The position numbers and the translations under genes were made by a program. From Tigheibacillus halophilus (lineage in GTDB: Bacteria > Bacillota > Bacilli > Bacillales > Amphibacillaceae): a DNA stretch of 64,000 nt. The notes below the pieces were generated by a model. It saw nothing but the letters and a program-made list of their open reading frames with translations. It was not told the DNA's origin and did not search any database. The stretch spans positions 1 through 64,000 of the forward strand of contig NZ_JBHUIZ010000014.1 in the NCBI RefSeq assembly GCF_042683165.1, in the 5' to 3' direction. Below, in pieces: positions 22,774-29,768 of the stretch (position 1 is the stretch's first letter; the number at the start of each line of letters is the position of its first letter).

Positions 22774-22840
22774 CAGTGCACCTCCCTTCGTTTATGGGAG
22801 ATGATGTTAAAAATATATGTGAGACTTTCCCATTACATAA

Positions 22841-22999
22841 TCAATCGTTCGCTACTTTTTTCGGGATTTGGTTAGATGCCTTTTGACCATCTTGCTCCAT
22901 GGCCTTTTCTAGTAAAATGTCGTGCAGCAATCCGTAGGCCATCTTTTCTACCTGTTCAAAATTCGGCCCCTTGATGAGGGTAACGTTTACTTTTTTCAT
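22841..22999 (-). CDS. Small phage early protein
   Basis: A 52-residue ORF (MKKVNVTLIKGPNFEQVEKM, then LLHDILLEK). ATG 22999 follows GGGGGAGGAG. It sits directly after the Cro-like gene. The N-terminal strand and following helix are common in small phage proteins of unknown function. Confidence 0.6.
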   Translation of the reverse strand: MKKVNVTLIKGPNFEQVEKMAYGLLHDILLEKAMEQDGQKASNQIPKKVAND

Positions 23000-23070
23000 G
23001 TTCTCCTCCCCCATATTCCAAATTGGAATGTTAAAGATAATTAAATGTAAGTAAAATTGAGTTAACATTT

Positions 23071-23319
23071 TTAAATAATTTTATTTGTTGTTTGCAACTC
23101 TTGGTTGCAATTAACTTCAAAAAAAATAGTCCATGGAATATCTAAGACAACGGAAATTGCTTTTGCTACTTCTACAGACGGTCGTCTTTCTCCATTTTCT
23201 ATCATCCCATAATATTGACGGGATATATCTTTATCAGTACATAAAGCAACTTGATTTTGAGTAAGGTTCTTATCTTTTCTAGCATTTACCAGTATTTCTT
23301 TTAATTGAATCTTATTCAT
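23071..23319 (-). CDS. Cro-like XRE regulator, first gene of early operon
   Basis: An 82-residue protein with an XRE HTH at residues 5-60 (LVNARKDKNLTQNQVALC, RQYYGMIENGERRPSVEVAK). ATG 23319 follows AAAGGTGGTGAT. It is transcribed leftward from the promoter at 23365-23392, opposite to the CI-like repressor. It is therefore the likely Cro or antirepressor that favours lytic growth. Confidence 0.85.
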   Translation of the reverse strand: MNKIQLKEILVNARKDKNLTQNQVALCTDKDISRQYYGMIENGERRPSVEVAKAISVVLDIPWTIFFEVNCNQELQTTNKII

Positions 23320-23339
23320 TACAATCACCACCTTTAAGC

Positions 23340-23350
23340 AACTTTTAGTT
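23340..23350. promoter_or_regulatory. Operator site 1 (AACTTTTAGTT)
   Basis: This 11-bp partial palindrome (AACT-TTT-AGTT) lies between the early promoter and the Cro-like start codon. It is identical to site 2. Binding here would block elongation or expression of the early operon. Confidence 0.65.
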
Positions 23351-23364
23351 ACCATCTAATTATC

Positions 23365-23392
23365 ATTATACGTAACTTTTAGTTTCTGTCAA
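23365..23392 (-). promoter_or_regulatory. Early leftward promoter (PR-like)
   Basis: TTGACA (23392-23387), a 16-nt spacer and TATAAT (23370-23365) match the sigma-A consensus perfectly. The spacer contains operator site 2, so repressor binding would exclude RNA polymerase. It drives the Cro-like gene and the early/replication operon. Confidence 0.85.
23374..23384. promoter_or_regulatory. Operator site 2 (AACTTTTAGTT)
   Basis: An exact copy of site 1, 34 bp away, between the -10 and -35 of the early promoter. The central site is expected to be the main repression point. Confidence 0.75.
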
Positions 23393-23403
23393 CAAATATT
23401 TGC

Positions 23404-23414
23404 CACTTTTAGTT
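23404..23414. promoter_or_regulatory. Operator site 3 (CACTTTTAGTT)
   Basis: A one-base variant of sites 1 and 2, 30 bp from site 2 and about 45 bp upstream of the repressor transcript start. It may serve cooperative binding or autoregulation of the repressor. Confidence 0.65.
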
Positions 23415-23441
23415 TCCATAAGAGAAAAAGAAACATTTTGT

Positions 23442-23450
23442 TGCTATAAT
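23442..23450 (+). promoter_or_regulatory. Repressor promoter, extended -10
   Basis: TGCTATAAT is an extended -10 element 31 nt before the repressor ATG. No good -35 is seen, typical of a maintenance promoter that depends on the extended element or on activation. Confidence 0.6.
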
Positions 23451-23480
23451 TATATTTATATAAAAGCGAGGAGATAAAAT

Positions 23481-23906
23481 ATGTTCTCGAAAAGACTAAA
23501 ATATTTAAGAATAGAAAAGAAATTAACTCAACAAGCAATGGCTGATTTCCTTGGTATATCAAGACAAGGGTACGGTAAATACGAAGATGGAAAAAGTGAA
23601 CCTGATCATGATACTTTAATAAAACTATCCTCTTTTTTTAAAGTAACTACAGATTATCTTCTTGGTAATACGGATGTCCCAAGCACAAAAACAGATAATT
23701 CTTTTAATGCTATAGATGAAATTAATCAACTTCTTAAAAAATACAACATAGATCAATCAGGCTTCTTTGATATCGAGAAATGGAAAGCAATGGGCCCAGA
23801 GGGGGTTAAGCAGTTAGATAGCTACTTTAAGTTTTTGACGGAACAGGCTGAGAAGGAAAACAAAGATAATCCTCTCAAGAACAAGGGAGGATTTAAAAAA
23901 AGCTAA
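23481..23906 (+). CDS. CI/ImmR-like XRE phage repressor
   Basis: A 141-residue protein. The XRE HTH lies at residues 4-60 (RLKYLRIEKKLTQQAMADFL, SRQGYGKYEDGKSEPDHDT), and TTDYLLGNTD ends the DNA-binding domain. A helical C-terminal part for dimerisation follows. There is no LexA-type serine protease domain, so inactivation should come from the ImmA-type protease at 26353, as in ICEBs1 and phi105. GAGGAG precedes the ATG. Transcribed divergently from the Cro-like gene. Confidence 0.9.
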   Translation: MFSKRLKYLRIEKKLTQQAMADFLGISRQGYGKYEDGKSEPDHDTLIKLSSFFKVTTDYLLGNTDVPSTKTDNSFNAIDEINQLLKKYNIDQSGFFDIEKWKAMGPEGVKQLDSYFKFLTEQAEKENKDNPLKNKGGFKKS

Positions 23907-23961
23907 ATGGATTAAATTATTTTAAAAAAGTAGTTAACAGGTATTAACAAACGCATCTCAC

Positions 23962-23991
23962 GGCACTCAAAATTGTAGTGCCATTTCTTTA
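23962..23991 (+). terminator. Terminator after repressor gene
   Basis: GGCACT and AGTGCC pair around a 9-nt loop, followed by ATTTCTTT. It separates the repressor from the cargo genes that follow. Confidence 0.65.
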
Positions 23992-24052
23992 CATAGCAAG
24001 CAGGACTATATTCCTAATTATTCTAATGCTAAAAACATAGGAGGGATTAAAC

Positions 24053-24973
24053 ATGCATTTTATCGCAATCGACTTTGAATTAGCCAATTCATGGAACCGT
24101 TCCAGCGCTTGTTCAGTGGGACTAGTGGAATTACGAAATGAGAGGGTAGTGAATGAATATTATAGCTTAATTAACCCGAAAGACGAATTTGATTATTTTT
24201 GCATGGACATTCACGGCATAACTCCAGAAATGGTTGAAAATGAACCCACCTTTGATGAAATCTGGCCCGAACTGGAAACATTTCTTAACAACAACTTGGT
24301 CGTAGCACACAATGCCTCATTTGATATGAGTGTGCTTAGGCACTGTTTGAATGAAAACGCTCTACAATTCCCCGCGCTGAATTATGTCTGTAGTTATCTT
24401 CTTTCAAAAAGAATATATTCAGGGCTGCCTAGTTATCGCTTAGATTATTTAATAAAACATCACGGTTTAGAACAATTTGACCACCACCATGCGCTTAGTG
24501 ATGCAAAGGCTGCAGCTGATTTGTTTAATCAATGCATATCGGATTCTGATTTTGATAGTTTAGAAGAAACAATTGCCCATCATGATTATCGATTAGGTAA
24601 TTTGTGCTCTGATAATACATACCGGCCATTTAGCTCCACCCGTAAAAAGAAAAAAGTTAATGCACAAAGCATCACCACGACAAATACTGAATTTGATACA
24701 GATCATCCTTTTTACGATAAATCTTTTGTATTCACAGGAACATTAAAATCCATGAATAGGAAAGCTGCCATGCAAAAAGTTGTAGATATAGGCGGACTGT
24801 GTATGAATGGAGTAACAATGAATACAAATTTTTTGGTAGTTGGCATACAGGATCTCACAAAGCTTAAGGAAGGTACTACCAAAAGCAGCAAAATGATCAA
24901 AGCAGAAAAATACGCACATGAAGGCATTGATATAGAGATAATCGCTGAAGATGATTTTTTAAATATGCTTTAA
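24053..24973 (+). CDS. DEDDh 3'-5' exonuclease with C-terminal BRCT domain
   Basis: A 306-residue protein. Residues 1-165 are a DnaQ-like exonuclease: FIAIDFELAN (DxE), NNLVVAHNASFDMSVL (D), and FDHHHALSDAKAAADLF (H-x4-D). Residues about 215-306 are a BRCT domain (KSFVFTGTLKSMNRKAAM, TNFLVVGIQD, EDDFLNML). AGGAGG precedes the ATG. The same architecture is common in Firmicutes genomes and prophages but its role is not established; it could process DNA ends. It is first in a three-gene cassette between repressor and ImmA. Confidence 0.88.
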   Translation: MHFIAIDFELANSWNRSSACSVGLVELRNERVVNEYYSLINPKDEFDYFCMDIHGITPEMVENEPTFDEIWPELETFLNNNLVVAHNASFDMSVLRHCLNENALQFPALNYVCSYLLSKRIYSGLPSYRLDYLIKHHGLEQFDHHHALSDAKAAADLFNQCISDSDFDSLEETIAHHDYRLGNLCSDNTYRPFSSTRKKKKVNAQSITTTNTEFDTDHPFYDKSFVFTGTLKSMNRKAAMQKVVDIGGLCMNGVTMNTNFLVVGIQDLTKLKEGTTKSSKMIKAEKYAHEGIDIEIIAEDDFLNML

Positions 24974-24990
24974 AAAAGTGAGGGTTTTTT

Positions 24991-25473
24991 GTGGATTTTG
25001 GACAGATTCAAGAATTAATAAATTCTTTAAAGAGTATTATCGAAACGAATAAAATAATAAACATACCTGGTGTGGGACAAAAAGATAAAATCGAATTAAA
25101 AAGTAGTAGTTATCTCTTTTTTGTTGATTTAAATAGAAGTGGATACAAAAAACCAAAATGTACCTTTCAATTAAGAGAACAACAAAACAAAGATTTTCCA
25201 CTACTAAGATTGGATATAATAGGTAGGACCCATAAAAATCCGGCTGGTGATTTTCCTTATGCTGATATGGATATTCCTTGTCCCCATCTACATATTGCTC
25301 ATCCTGATTATGGCACAAGTATCGCCTATCCATTAAATGATACATATGCTAAAATAGTATTAACAGATAAAGAGTTGAACGATCTTGGAAAAGTATTATG
25401 TTCATTTTTAGAAAGATGTAATGTAGGGAACATTAATGAATATACAATTAATTATCAGGGTTCAATTTTTTAA
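24991..25473 (+). CDS. DUF6978-like protein
   Basis: A 160-residue protein. The central part (LLRLDIIGRTHKNPAG, DIPCPHLHIAHPDYGTSIAY) matches the DUF6978 pattern: a Pro-Cys-Pro-His-Leu-His core with nearby acidic and His residues that could form an active or metal site. GTG start behind GTGAGGG. It lies 17 nt after the exonuclease and 20 nt before the DUF1828 protein. Function unknown. Confidence 0.75.
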   Translation: MDFGQIQELINSLKSIIETNKIINIPGVGQKDKIELKSSSYLFFVDLNRSGYKKPKCTFQLREQQNKDFPLLRLDIIGRTHKNPAGDFPYADMDIPCPHLHIAHPDYGTSIAYPLNDTYAKIVLTDKELNDLGKVLCSFLERCNVGNINEYTINYQGSIF

Positions 25474-25493
25474 CACATAAAGGGGTGTGAATT

Positions 25494-26261
25494 ATGATTG
25501 AGCAATTAAAAAAGGAATATTTGGAATGGACTCAACAAAAAATAAAGTTAGAGGAAAATGAGGACTTTGTTGAAATCACCACCCCTTTTGTAGATTTACA
25601 CCATGACTATATTAGTTTGTTTTTCACTAAAACAGGTAACGGTTTTAAGATATCGGATGATGGATTTATTATGGATGAATTATCAAGCTTAAATGTGGAT
25701 ATTAAAGGTTCGAAGAAAAGGAAACATTTTTTTGCTTCTACTTTAAAAATATTCGGTGTAAATTATGATGAAAATACATCTGAACTGTACTTGAATTTCA
25801 ATACCATTAACCAATATCCCGAAATGCAGCAAAGGTTGATTCAATGCATGCTAAGAGTATCTGATATGTTATTGACTTCAAGAAATAAAGTAATTAGTTT
25901 CTTTACCGAGGATATTTCAAATTTCTTTTTGGATAACGATGTGTTTTTTAATGAGTTTCCAAGCTTTATCGGAAAAACGGGAAGAAATAACACCTTTGAC
26001 TTTTCATTACCAAAGTCAAGGAAAACCAAGCCGAAACTAATAAAGGCGATAAATACACCTTCAGCTGATTCTTATAAGGATCCACTTCTGGCATTTGTTG
26101 ATGTAACTGAAACTATGAATGATCACGAGTTTATAGTCCTAGCTAATGATTCGAACATAAGCATTTCAAAAAAGTTTAGTGAGCCATTAGAAAATTATGG
26201 AGTCGATGTTTTACCATGGTCTCAAAGAAATAGCTGGGTACAAAAATTAAAATCCAGTTAA
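25494..26261 (+). CDS. DUF1828/DUF1829 domain protein
   Basis: A 255-residue protein. Residues about 20-110 match DUF1828 (VEITTPFVDLHHDYISLFF, GFKISDDGFIMDEL). The C-terminal part (LLAFVDVTETMNDHEFIVLA, WSQRNSWVQKL) resembles DUF1829. Proteins of this type occur in prophages and genomic islands and are suspected to act in phage-host conflict, without a demonstrated function. It forms an apparent pair with the DUF6978-like gene, and a terminator follows. Confidence 0.78.
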   Translation: MIEQLKKEYLEWTQQKIKLEENEDFVEITTPFVDLHHDYISLFFTKTGNGFKISDDGFIMDELSSLNVDIKGSKKRKHFFASTLKIFGVNYDENTSELYLNFNTINQYPEMQQRLIQCMLRVSDMLLTSRNKVISFFTEDISNFFLDNDVFFNEFPSFIGKTGRNNTFDFSLPKSRKTKPKLIKAINTPSADSYKDPLLAFVDVTETMNDHEFIVLANDSNISISKKFSEPLENYGVDVLPWSQRNSWVQKLKSS

Positions 26262-26272
26262 AATCTACTATA

Positions 26273-26302
26273 AGGTGTACATCTTTATGTGCACCTTTCT
26301 AT
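26273..26302 (+). terminator. Terminator closing the cargo cassette
   Basis: AAGGTGTACAT pairs with ATGTGCACCTT (11 bp with one G-U) around CTTT, followed by TCTAT. Together with the terminator at 23962 it isolates the three cargo genes as their own transcription unit. Confidence 0.75.
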
Positions 26303-26352
26303 ACGCAAACAAACAGAACATACATTCTTTATAGGAAGGGATATTATTAAAC

Positions 26353-26862
26353 ATGACTTATACTGCAACAGCATTGGAGGACTGGATCACAACCAATTAT
26401 TCACACCAACACATAAAAACGCCACAGGACATCAATTTAACGCGAATTGCACGATGGCATCATATTTATATTCATTACAGGGAAATGCCCGCCAGATACG
26501 ATATATTTGGCAGATTTAAGTGCATCGTGGTTGATAAGCGTGTTTCTCTTGAAGAACAGCGCGAACAGTTCTTTCATGAACTATGCCATATTCTTCGGCA
26601 TGCAGGTCATCAATCGATGTTGCCGGAGGCTTTTCGGGAACTTCAGGAGTGGGATGCAAACCGATTCGTCATGTATGCTGCCCTTCCCTATTCCATGGTG
26701 ACGAAATATGATTTTGAAAATCCTTATCTTATTCAAGACCTGGCATACGATTTTAAAGTAACAGAAGGACTTTGTAAAAAACGAATGGAACAAATTAAAA
26801 GGAATTTGCTTTCTAATCAAATGATTGTTGCGGAACAAAAAGCTATGTATAATTGGGCGTAA
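26353..26862 (+). CDS. ImmA/IrrE family metallopeptidase
   Basis: A 169-residue zinc protease. The active-site motif is QFFHELCHILRHAG (HExxH), and the downstream acid is in LQEWDANRFVMYAALP. ImmA proteins cleave their cognate ImmR-type repressor after DNA damage, inducing the element. The partner is the repressor at 23481; in ICEBs1 the two genes are adjacent, whereas here 2.4 kb of cargo separates them. It is the last prophage gene before the sigK junction. Confidence 0.92.
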   Translation: MTYTATALEDWITTNYSHQHIKTPQDINLTRIARWHHIYIHYREMPARYDIFGRFKCIVVDKRVSLEEQREQFFHELCHILRHAGHQSMLPEAFRELQEWDANRFVMYAALPYSMVTKYDFENPYLIQDLAYDFKVTEGLCKKRMEQIKRNLLSNQMIVAEQKAMYNWA

Positions 26863-26907
26863 AACCCCGTTAGAAAAGGGAAAGGCACGCAGTACCCTAT
26901 AGACTTT

Positions 26908-27282
26908 GAGAATGAAATTCTTATGCATCTGCGAGCATTAAAAAAGGTGAAAAAAGATATCTCCCTCCACGATCCTATTGGGCAGGATAAAGAGGGAAAT
27001 GAAATCAGCCTCATTGACATTCTGGAGGCCGAAAACGAAAATGTGATTGACTATATACAACTGAACATGGAAATCGCTAAAATGCAGGATTACTTTACCA
27101 TTCTCGATAAACGTGAAAAGGAGGTCATCATTTATCGATATGGGTTGAATGGGAAAAAAGAGCTTACACAGCGGGAAATCGCTAAACGGCTCAACATTTC
27201 CAGAAGTTATGTATCGCGCATCGAAAAAAGAGCTCTGATGAAGGTATTTCATGAATATTATAGAAATGAACGAAGAAAATGA
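26908..27282 (+). CDS. sigK: sigK 3' portion (spoIIIC-like) encoding C-terminal half of sigma-K
   Basis: The frame begins ENEILMHLRALKK, continues ISLHDPIGQDKEGNEISLID, and ends with sigma region 4 (LTQREIAKRLNISRSYVSRI, EKRALMKVFHEYYRN). This is the C-terminal half of the late mother-cell sigma factor sigma-K. Upstream the frame closes within 40 nt in phage DNA (TAG at 26872-26874), and no region 2 is present. The gene is thus split by the prophage exactly as B. subtilis sigK is split by skin into spoIVCB and spoIIIC. The N-terminal half must lie beyond the left end of the window. Excision in the mother cell would rebuild the gene. Confidence 0.9.
   Translation, partial: ENEILMHLRALKKVKKDISLHDPIGQDKEGNEISLIDILEAENENVIDYIQLNMEIAKMQDYFTILDKREKEVIIYRYGLNGKKELTQREIAKRLNISRSYVSRIEKRALMKVFHEYYRNERRK
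26911..26915. mobile_element. Right attachment core of sigK-integrated prophage (AATGA)
   Basis: The sequence GAG-AATGA-AATT is where prophage sequence gives way to sigma-K coding sequence. AATGA is the core at which the B. subtilis SpoIVCA serine recombinase joins the two sigK halves. The partner site and recombinase gene would be at the unseen left end. The exact extent of repeat cannot be judged from one end. Confidence 0.75.
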
Positions 27283-27336
27283 CAGGTCAGAACTCAGAAC
27301 CCATCAAATAAAAGTCAAATAGGAATCGAAAGCAAT

Positions 27337-27380
27337 GCAGCAAGAAAAGTGTAAAAGTAAACTTTTCTTGCTGCTAAAAA
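27337..27380 (+). terminator. Terminator between sigK 3' part and yrhC
   Basis: GCAGCAAGAAAAGT (27337-27350) pairs perfectly with ACTTTTCTTGCTGC (27361-27374) around a 10-nt loop. A-rich and T-rich arms make it usable in both directions between the convergent genes. Confidence 0.8.
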
Positions 27381-27394
27381 TTGTGGCGCCAAAA

Positions 27395-27661
27395 TCACTT
27401 TGATCTCATTCTTTTTATTTGTTTTTCAAGTATATAAATATTCATACCAAATATTCCTGACATAACCACTATTAGTAAAGATGCTAAAAGTAATATCGGT
27501 CCGTCAGGATTAATTGCTATAAAAGTGTCGTTTACCCCTCCAAGGTACAAATATCCCCCGACAATAGCATAAACAACAAGCAAAATCCTGTAATCTTTCG
27601 CCTTATTGGTGAAGTACTCAAGTTGTTTATCGATAAGAATACCTCCCTTTATGGACATCAT
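27395..27661 (-). CDS. yrhC: YrhC-like small membrane protein
   Basis: About 88 residues: a charged N-terminus (DKQLEYFTNKAKDYRI) then two hydrophobic segments (LLVVYAIVGGYLYLGGV and LLLASLLIVVMSGIFGMNIY). This matches the YrhC family encoded at the end of the B. subtilis mtnN-mcc operon. Here it follows mtnN directly. The start is unclear: the nearest ATG pair (27661/27658) has no Shine-Dalgarno, while AAAGGGAGG lies downstream of them, 7 nt before an ATC codon at 27634. A non-AUG start there is possible. Confidence 0.7.
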   Translation of the reverse strand: MMSIKGGILIDKQLEYFTNKAKDYRILLVVYAIVGGYLYLGGVNDTFIAINPDGPILLLASLLIVVMSGIFGMNIYILEKQIKRMRSK

Positions 27662-27730
27662 ATCATAGATTTCCGGTTTCAAAGGAAGGTAATTTATGGA
27701 TGAAAATGCCACCCATTGTTAAATTGATTC

Positions 27731-28423
27731 TTACAAGTGCCGAACCACTCCAATTATCAATAATGCCGCATGCTTTGCTGCTTGATTTAAAAATAAGTCA
27801 AATGAGACTGAAGAATCTTTACCAGCAATATCAGATAAAGCTCTGATAACGATAAAAGGACACTTGTATTGATAACAAACCTGGGCAATGGCCGCTGCTT
27901 CCATCTCGGCAGCTAACAGACCAGGAAACTTATTTTTAACAAAAGCGACTCGTTCCGTATCAGACATAAAAGAATCACCGGTGGCGATACTTCCCTGTCT
28001 CACATGCACATTGAAATTTTTAGCCGCTTCCACCGTCAGACTAATCAGCTTGGGATCAGATGCAAACATCGGCGGCATACCAGGGACTTGACCATAGGCG
28101 TAATCGAATGCTGTCACATCCACATCATGGTGGACCACTTGATTAGAAACGACAATATCTCCCACATTCAAATCTTGAGCAAAGCCTCCTGCAGATCCAG
28201 TATTGATCACGCATGAAGGAGCGAACCTTTCGTGCATGATGGTTGTAGCCATTGCTGCATTCACTTTACCAATACCTGATTTCAACAGTACAACGTCTCT
28301 ATTCTCCAGATTTCCTGTAATAAACAAGGTACCGGCAACTGTAATTTCGTTTTTATCTTTCATTTTATTTAACAGCAATTCGACTTCTTCGTCCATTGCT
28401 CCAATAATACCAATTGTACCCAT
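27731..28423 (-). CDS. mtnN: 5'-methylthioadenosine/S-adenosylhomocysteine nucleosidase
   Basis: A 230-residue enzyme hydrolyses MTA and SAH to adenine and methylthioribose or S-ribosylhomocysteine, recycling SAM by-products. Family motifs: GIIGAMDEEVELLL, INTGSAGGFAQDLNVGDIV, the substrate-binding AAEMEAAAIAQ, and catalytic Asp in IRALSDIAG. GGAGG precedes the ATG. Unlike B. subtilis, no mccA, mccB or yrrT lies next to it. YrhC follows. Confidence 0.96.
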   Translation of the reverse strand: MGTIGIIGAMDEEVELLLNKMKDKNEITVAGTLFITGNLENRDVVLLKSGIGKVNAAMATTIMHERFAPSCVINTGSAGGFAQDLNVGDIVVSNQVVHHDVDVTAFDYAYGQVPGMPPMFASDPKLISLTVEAAKNFNVHVRQGSIATGDSFMSDTERVAFVKNKFPGLLAAEMEAAAIAQVCYQYKCPFIVIRALSDIAGKDSSVSFDLFLNQAAKHAALLIIGVVRHL

Positions 28424-28439
28424 GGTGCTCCTCCTTGCA

Positions 28440-29057
28440 TTAATGCGCCGGTTCTTTCAATTTCTCTACTTTGGTCACTTGCCAGCCTTTATTCTCTACC
28501 CAGGATAAAGCTACCCGGTAAATTTCTGACTGATCACTATTATAGATAGTCGTAGTAACATTCTGATCCCCTGCATTTCCAACCCAATAGGTCGTTAGAT
28601 CATTTTCGTCCAAACCTGTTGCATCTGCCGCAGCGTGTGCGATCTCTTTCCTGTCTTCTGACCCATCGTCATAGTTGGTGGTGTGCGGTCCAGACTGATC
28701 TGTGCCCGCAGGGTCCCAATCAGCAGTATAAGCTTCTACGACATTACTATCATCTGTTTCCACTTTTTTCTTGTTTATTTCCTTATCGTCAGTACTATCT
28801 TCCTTGTCTTTTTCAGAATCATCTTTGTCTGCCTGCTCTGTGTCATTCGTTTCGTGGCCATTGTCGCCATCATCTTCGGTTATTTTAATATTCTCATTTT
28901 CTGCAGGCTGATTTGATGCTTCATTACTTCCATTACCAAACAGCCAAATGCCCGCCAAGACAACAACAAGTACTCCTGCGATTAGAAGCAGAAGAGAAAT
29001 TCGTTTTTTGTTTTTTCTGCGTTTTTCAAATTTATCGAGGCGGCTTTTAGAGTCCAT
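28440..29057 (-). CDS. yrrS: YrrS-like DUF1510 membrane-anchored protein
   Basis: A 205-residue protein. A basic N-terminus (KFEKRRKNKKR) is followed by one membrane helix (ISLLLLIAGVLVVVLAGIW), a long acidic Asp/Glu/Lys linker (residues 48-110), and a C-terminal DUF1510 domain (VEAYTADWDPAGTDQSG, NVTTTIYNSDQSEIYRVAL). In B. subtilis yrrS neighbours greA and a sporulation PBP gene; here it also follows greA. The domain is external. Confidence 0.88.
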   Translation of the reverse strand: MDSKSRLDKFEKRRKNKKRISLLLLIAGVLVVVLAGIWLFGNGSNEASNQPAENENIKITEDDGDNGHETNDTEQADKDDSEKDKEDSTDDKEINKKKVETDDSNVVEAYTADWDPAGTDQSGPHTTNYDDGSEDRKEIAHAAADATGLDENDLTTYWVGNAGDQNVTTTIYNSDQSEIYRVALSWVENKGWQVTKVEKLKEPAH

Positions 29058-29142
29058 AGAATCGACATCTCCTTATCCACATCACCATAAAAATCTTGCA
29101 TATAGGGACTTTACAACATTCATTAATACGTTAGGATATTCC

Positions 29143-29619
29143 CTACTCCACTTTAAGAATTTTTACGACAATGTCTCCGCCAGGTGTATTGACAGTAACC
29201 TCTGCATCAACCTCTTGCCCGATGAGATTTTTAGCCATTGGTGAATCATTGGAAATTTTCCCTTCGAATGGATCTGCTTCTGCACTACCGACAATAGTGT
29301 ACGTTTCTTCTTCACCGTCTGGCAGTTCCTGGAAAGTGACGGATTTACCCAAAGCGACCACATTGGGATTATTCCCATCGTTTTCGATGATGACAGCGTT
29401 ACGAATCATTTTTTCTATTTGAGCAATACGTGACTCAACAAATGCCTGCTCGTCTTTAGCCGCATCATATTCGGAGTTCTCGGATAAATCTCCGAAGTCC
29501 CTGGCTACTTTAATTCTTTCAACAACTTCCTGACGCTTATCAGTCTTCAATGTCAATAATTCTTGTTCTAATTTCTCTTTTCCCTCTTGAGTCATATAGT
29601 AACTTTTCTCTGTAGACAT
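29143..29619 (-). CDS. greA: Transcription elongation factor GreA
   Basis: A 158-residue protein rescues backtracked RNA polymerase by stimulating transcript cleavage. The N-terminal coiled coil carries the acidic tip (RDFGDLSENSEYDAAKDEQA, within residues 35-60), and the C-terminal globular domain has VTFQELPDGEEETYTIVGSA. ATG 29619 is chosen because AAGGAG lies 8 nt before it. Confidence 0.96.
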   Translation of the reverse strand: MSTEKSYYMTQEGKEKLEQELLTLKTDKRQEVVERIKVARDFGDLSENSEYDAAKDEQAFVESRIAQIEKMIRNAVIIENDGNNPNVVALGKSVTFQELPDGEEETYTIVGSAEADPFEGKISNDSPMAKNLIGQEVDAEVTVNTPGGDIVVKILKVE

Positions 29620-29673
29620 GAAAAACACTCCTTTTTTTATCCTAAACTTTCATTGATCACTAATTCATGATAC

Positions 29674-29704
29674 ATAAAAACGAGCCGCAAACCAATTGCG
29701 CTCG
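29674..29704 (-). terminator. Terminator after udk
   Basis: CGAGCGCAA pairs with TTGCGGCTCG (one bulge) around a short loop, followed by TTTTTATG. It lies 65 nt after the udk stop. Confidence 0.7.
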
Positions 29705-29768
29705 GAATGTGATGGCATTGCAATTACAAAGTTACTATGCCAGATTTCATGCAAACTTGCAATCATTT

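Noticed and set aside
26923..27282. Calling the sigma-like ORF a phage late regulator or RNA polymerase sigma factor of the phage
   Set aside because: The sequence follows sigma-K from ENEILMHLRALKK to the C-terminus and lacks a start and region 2; it is the chromosomal sigK 3' half.
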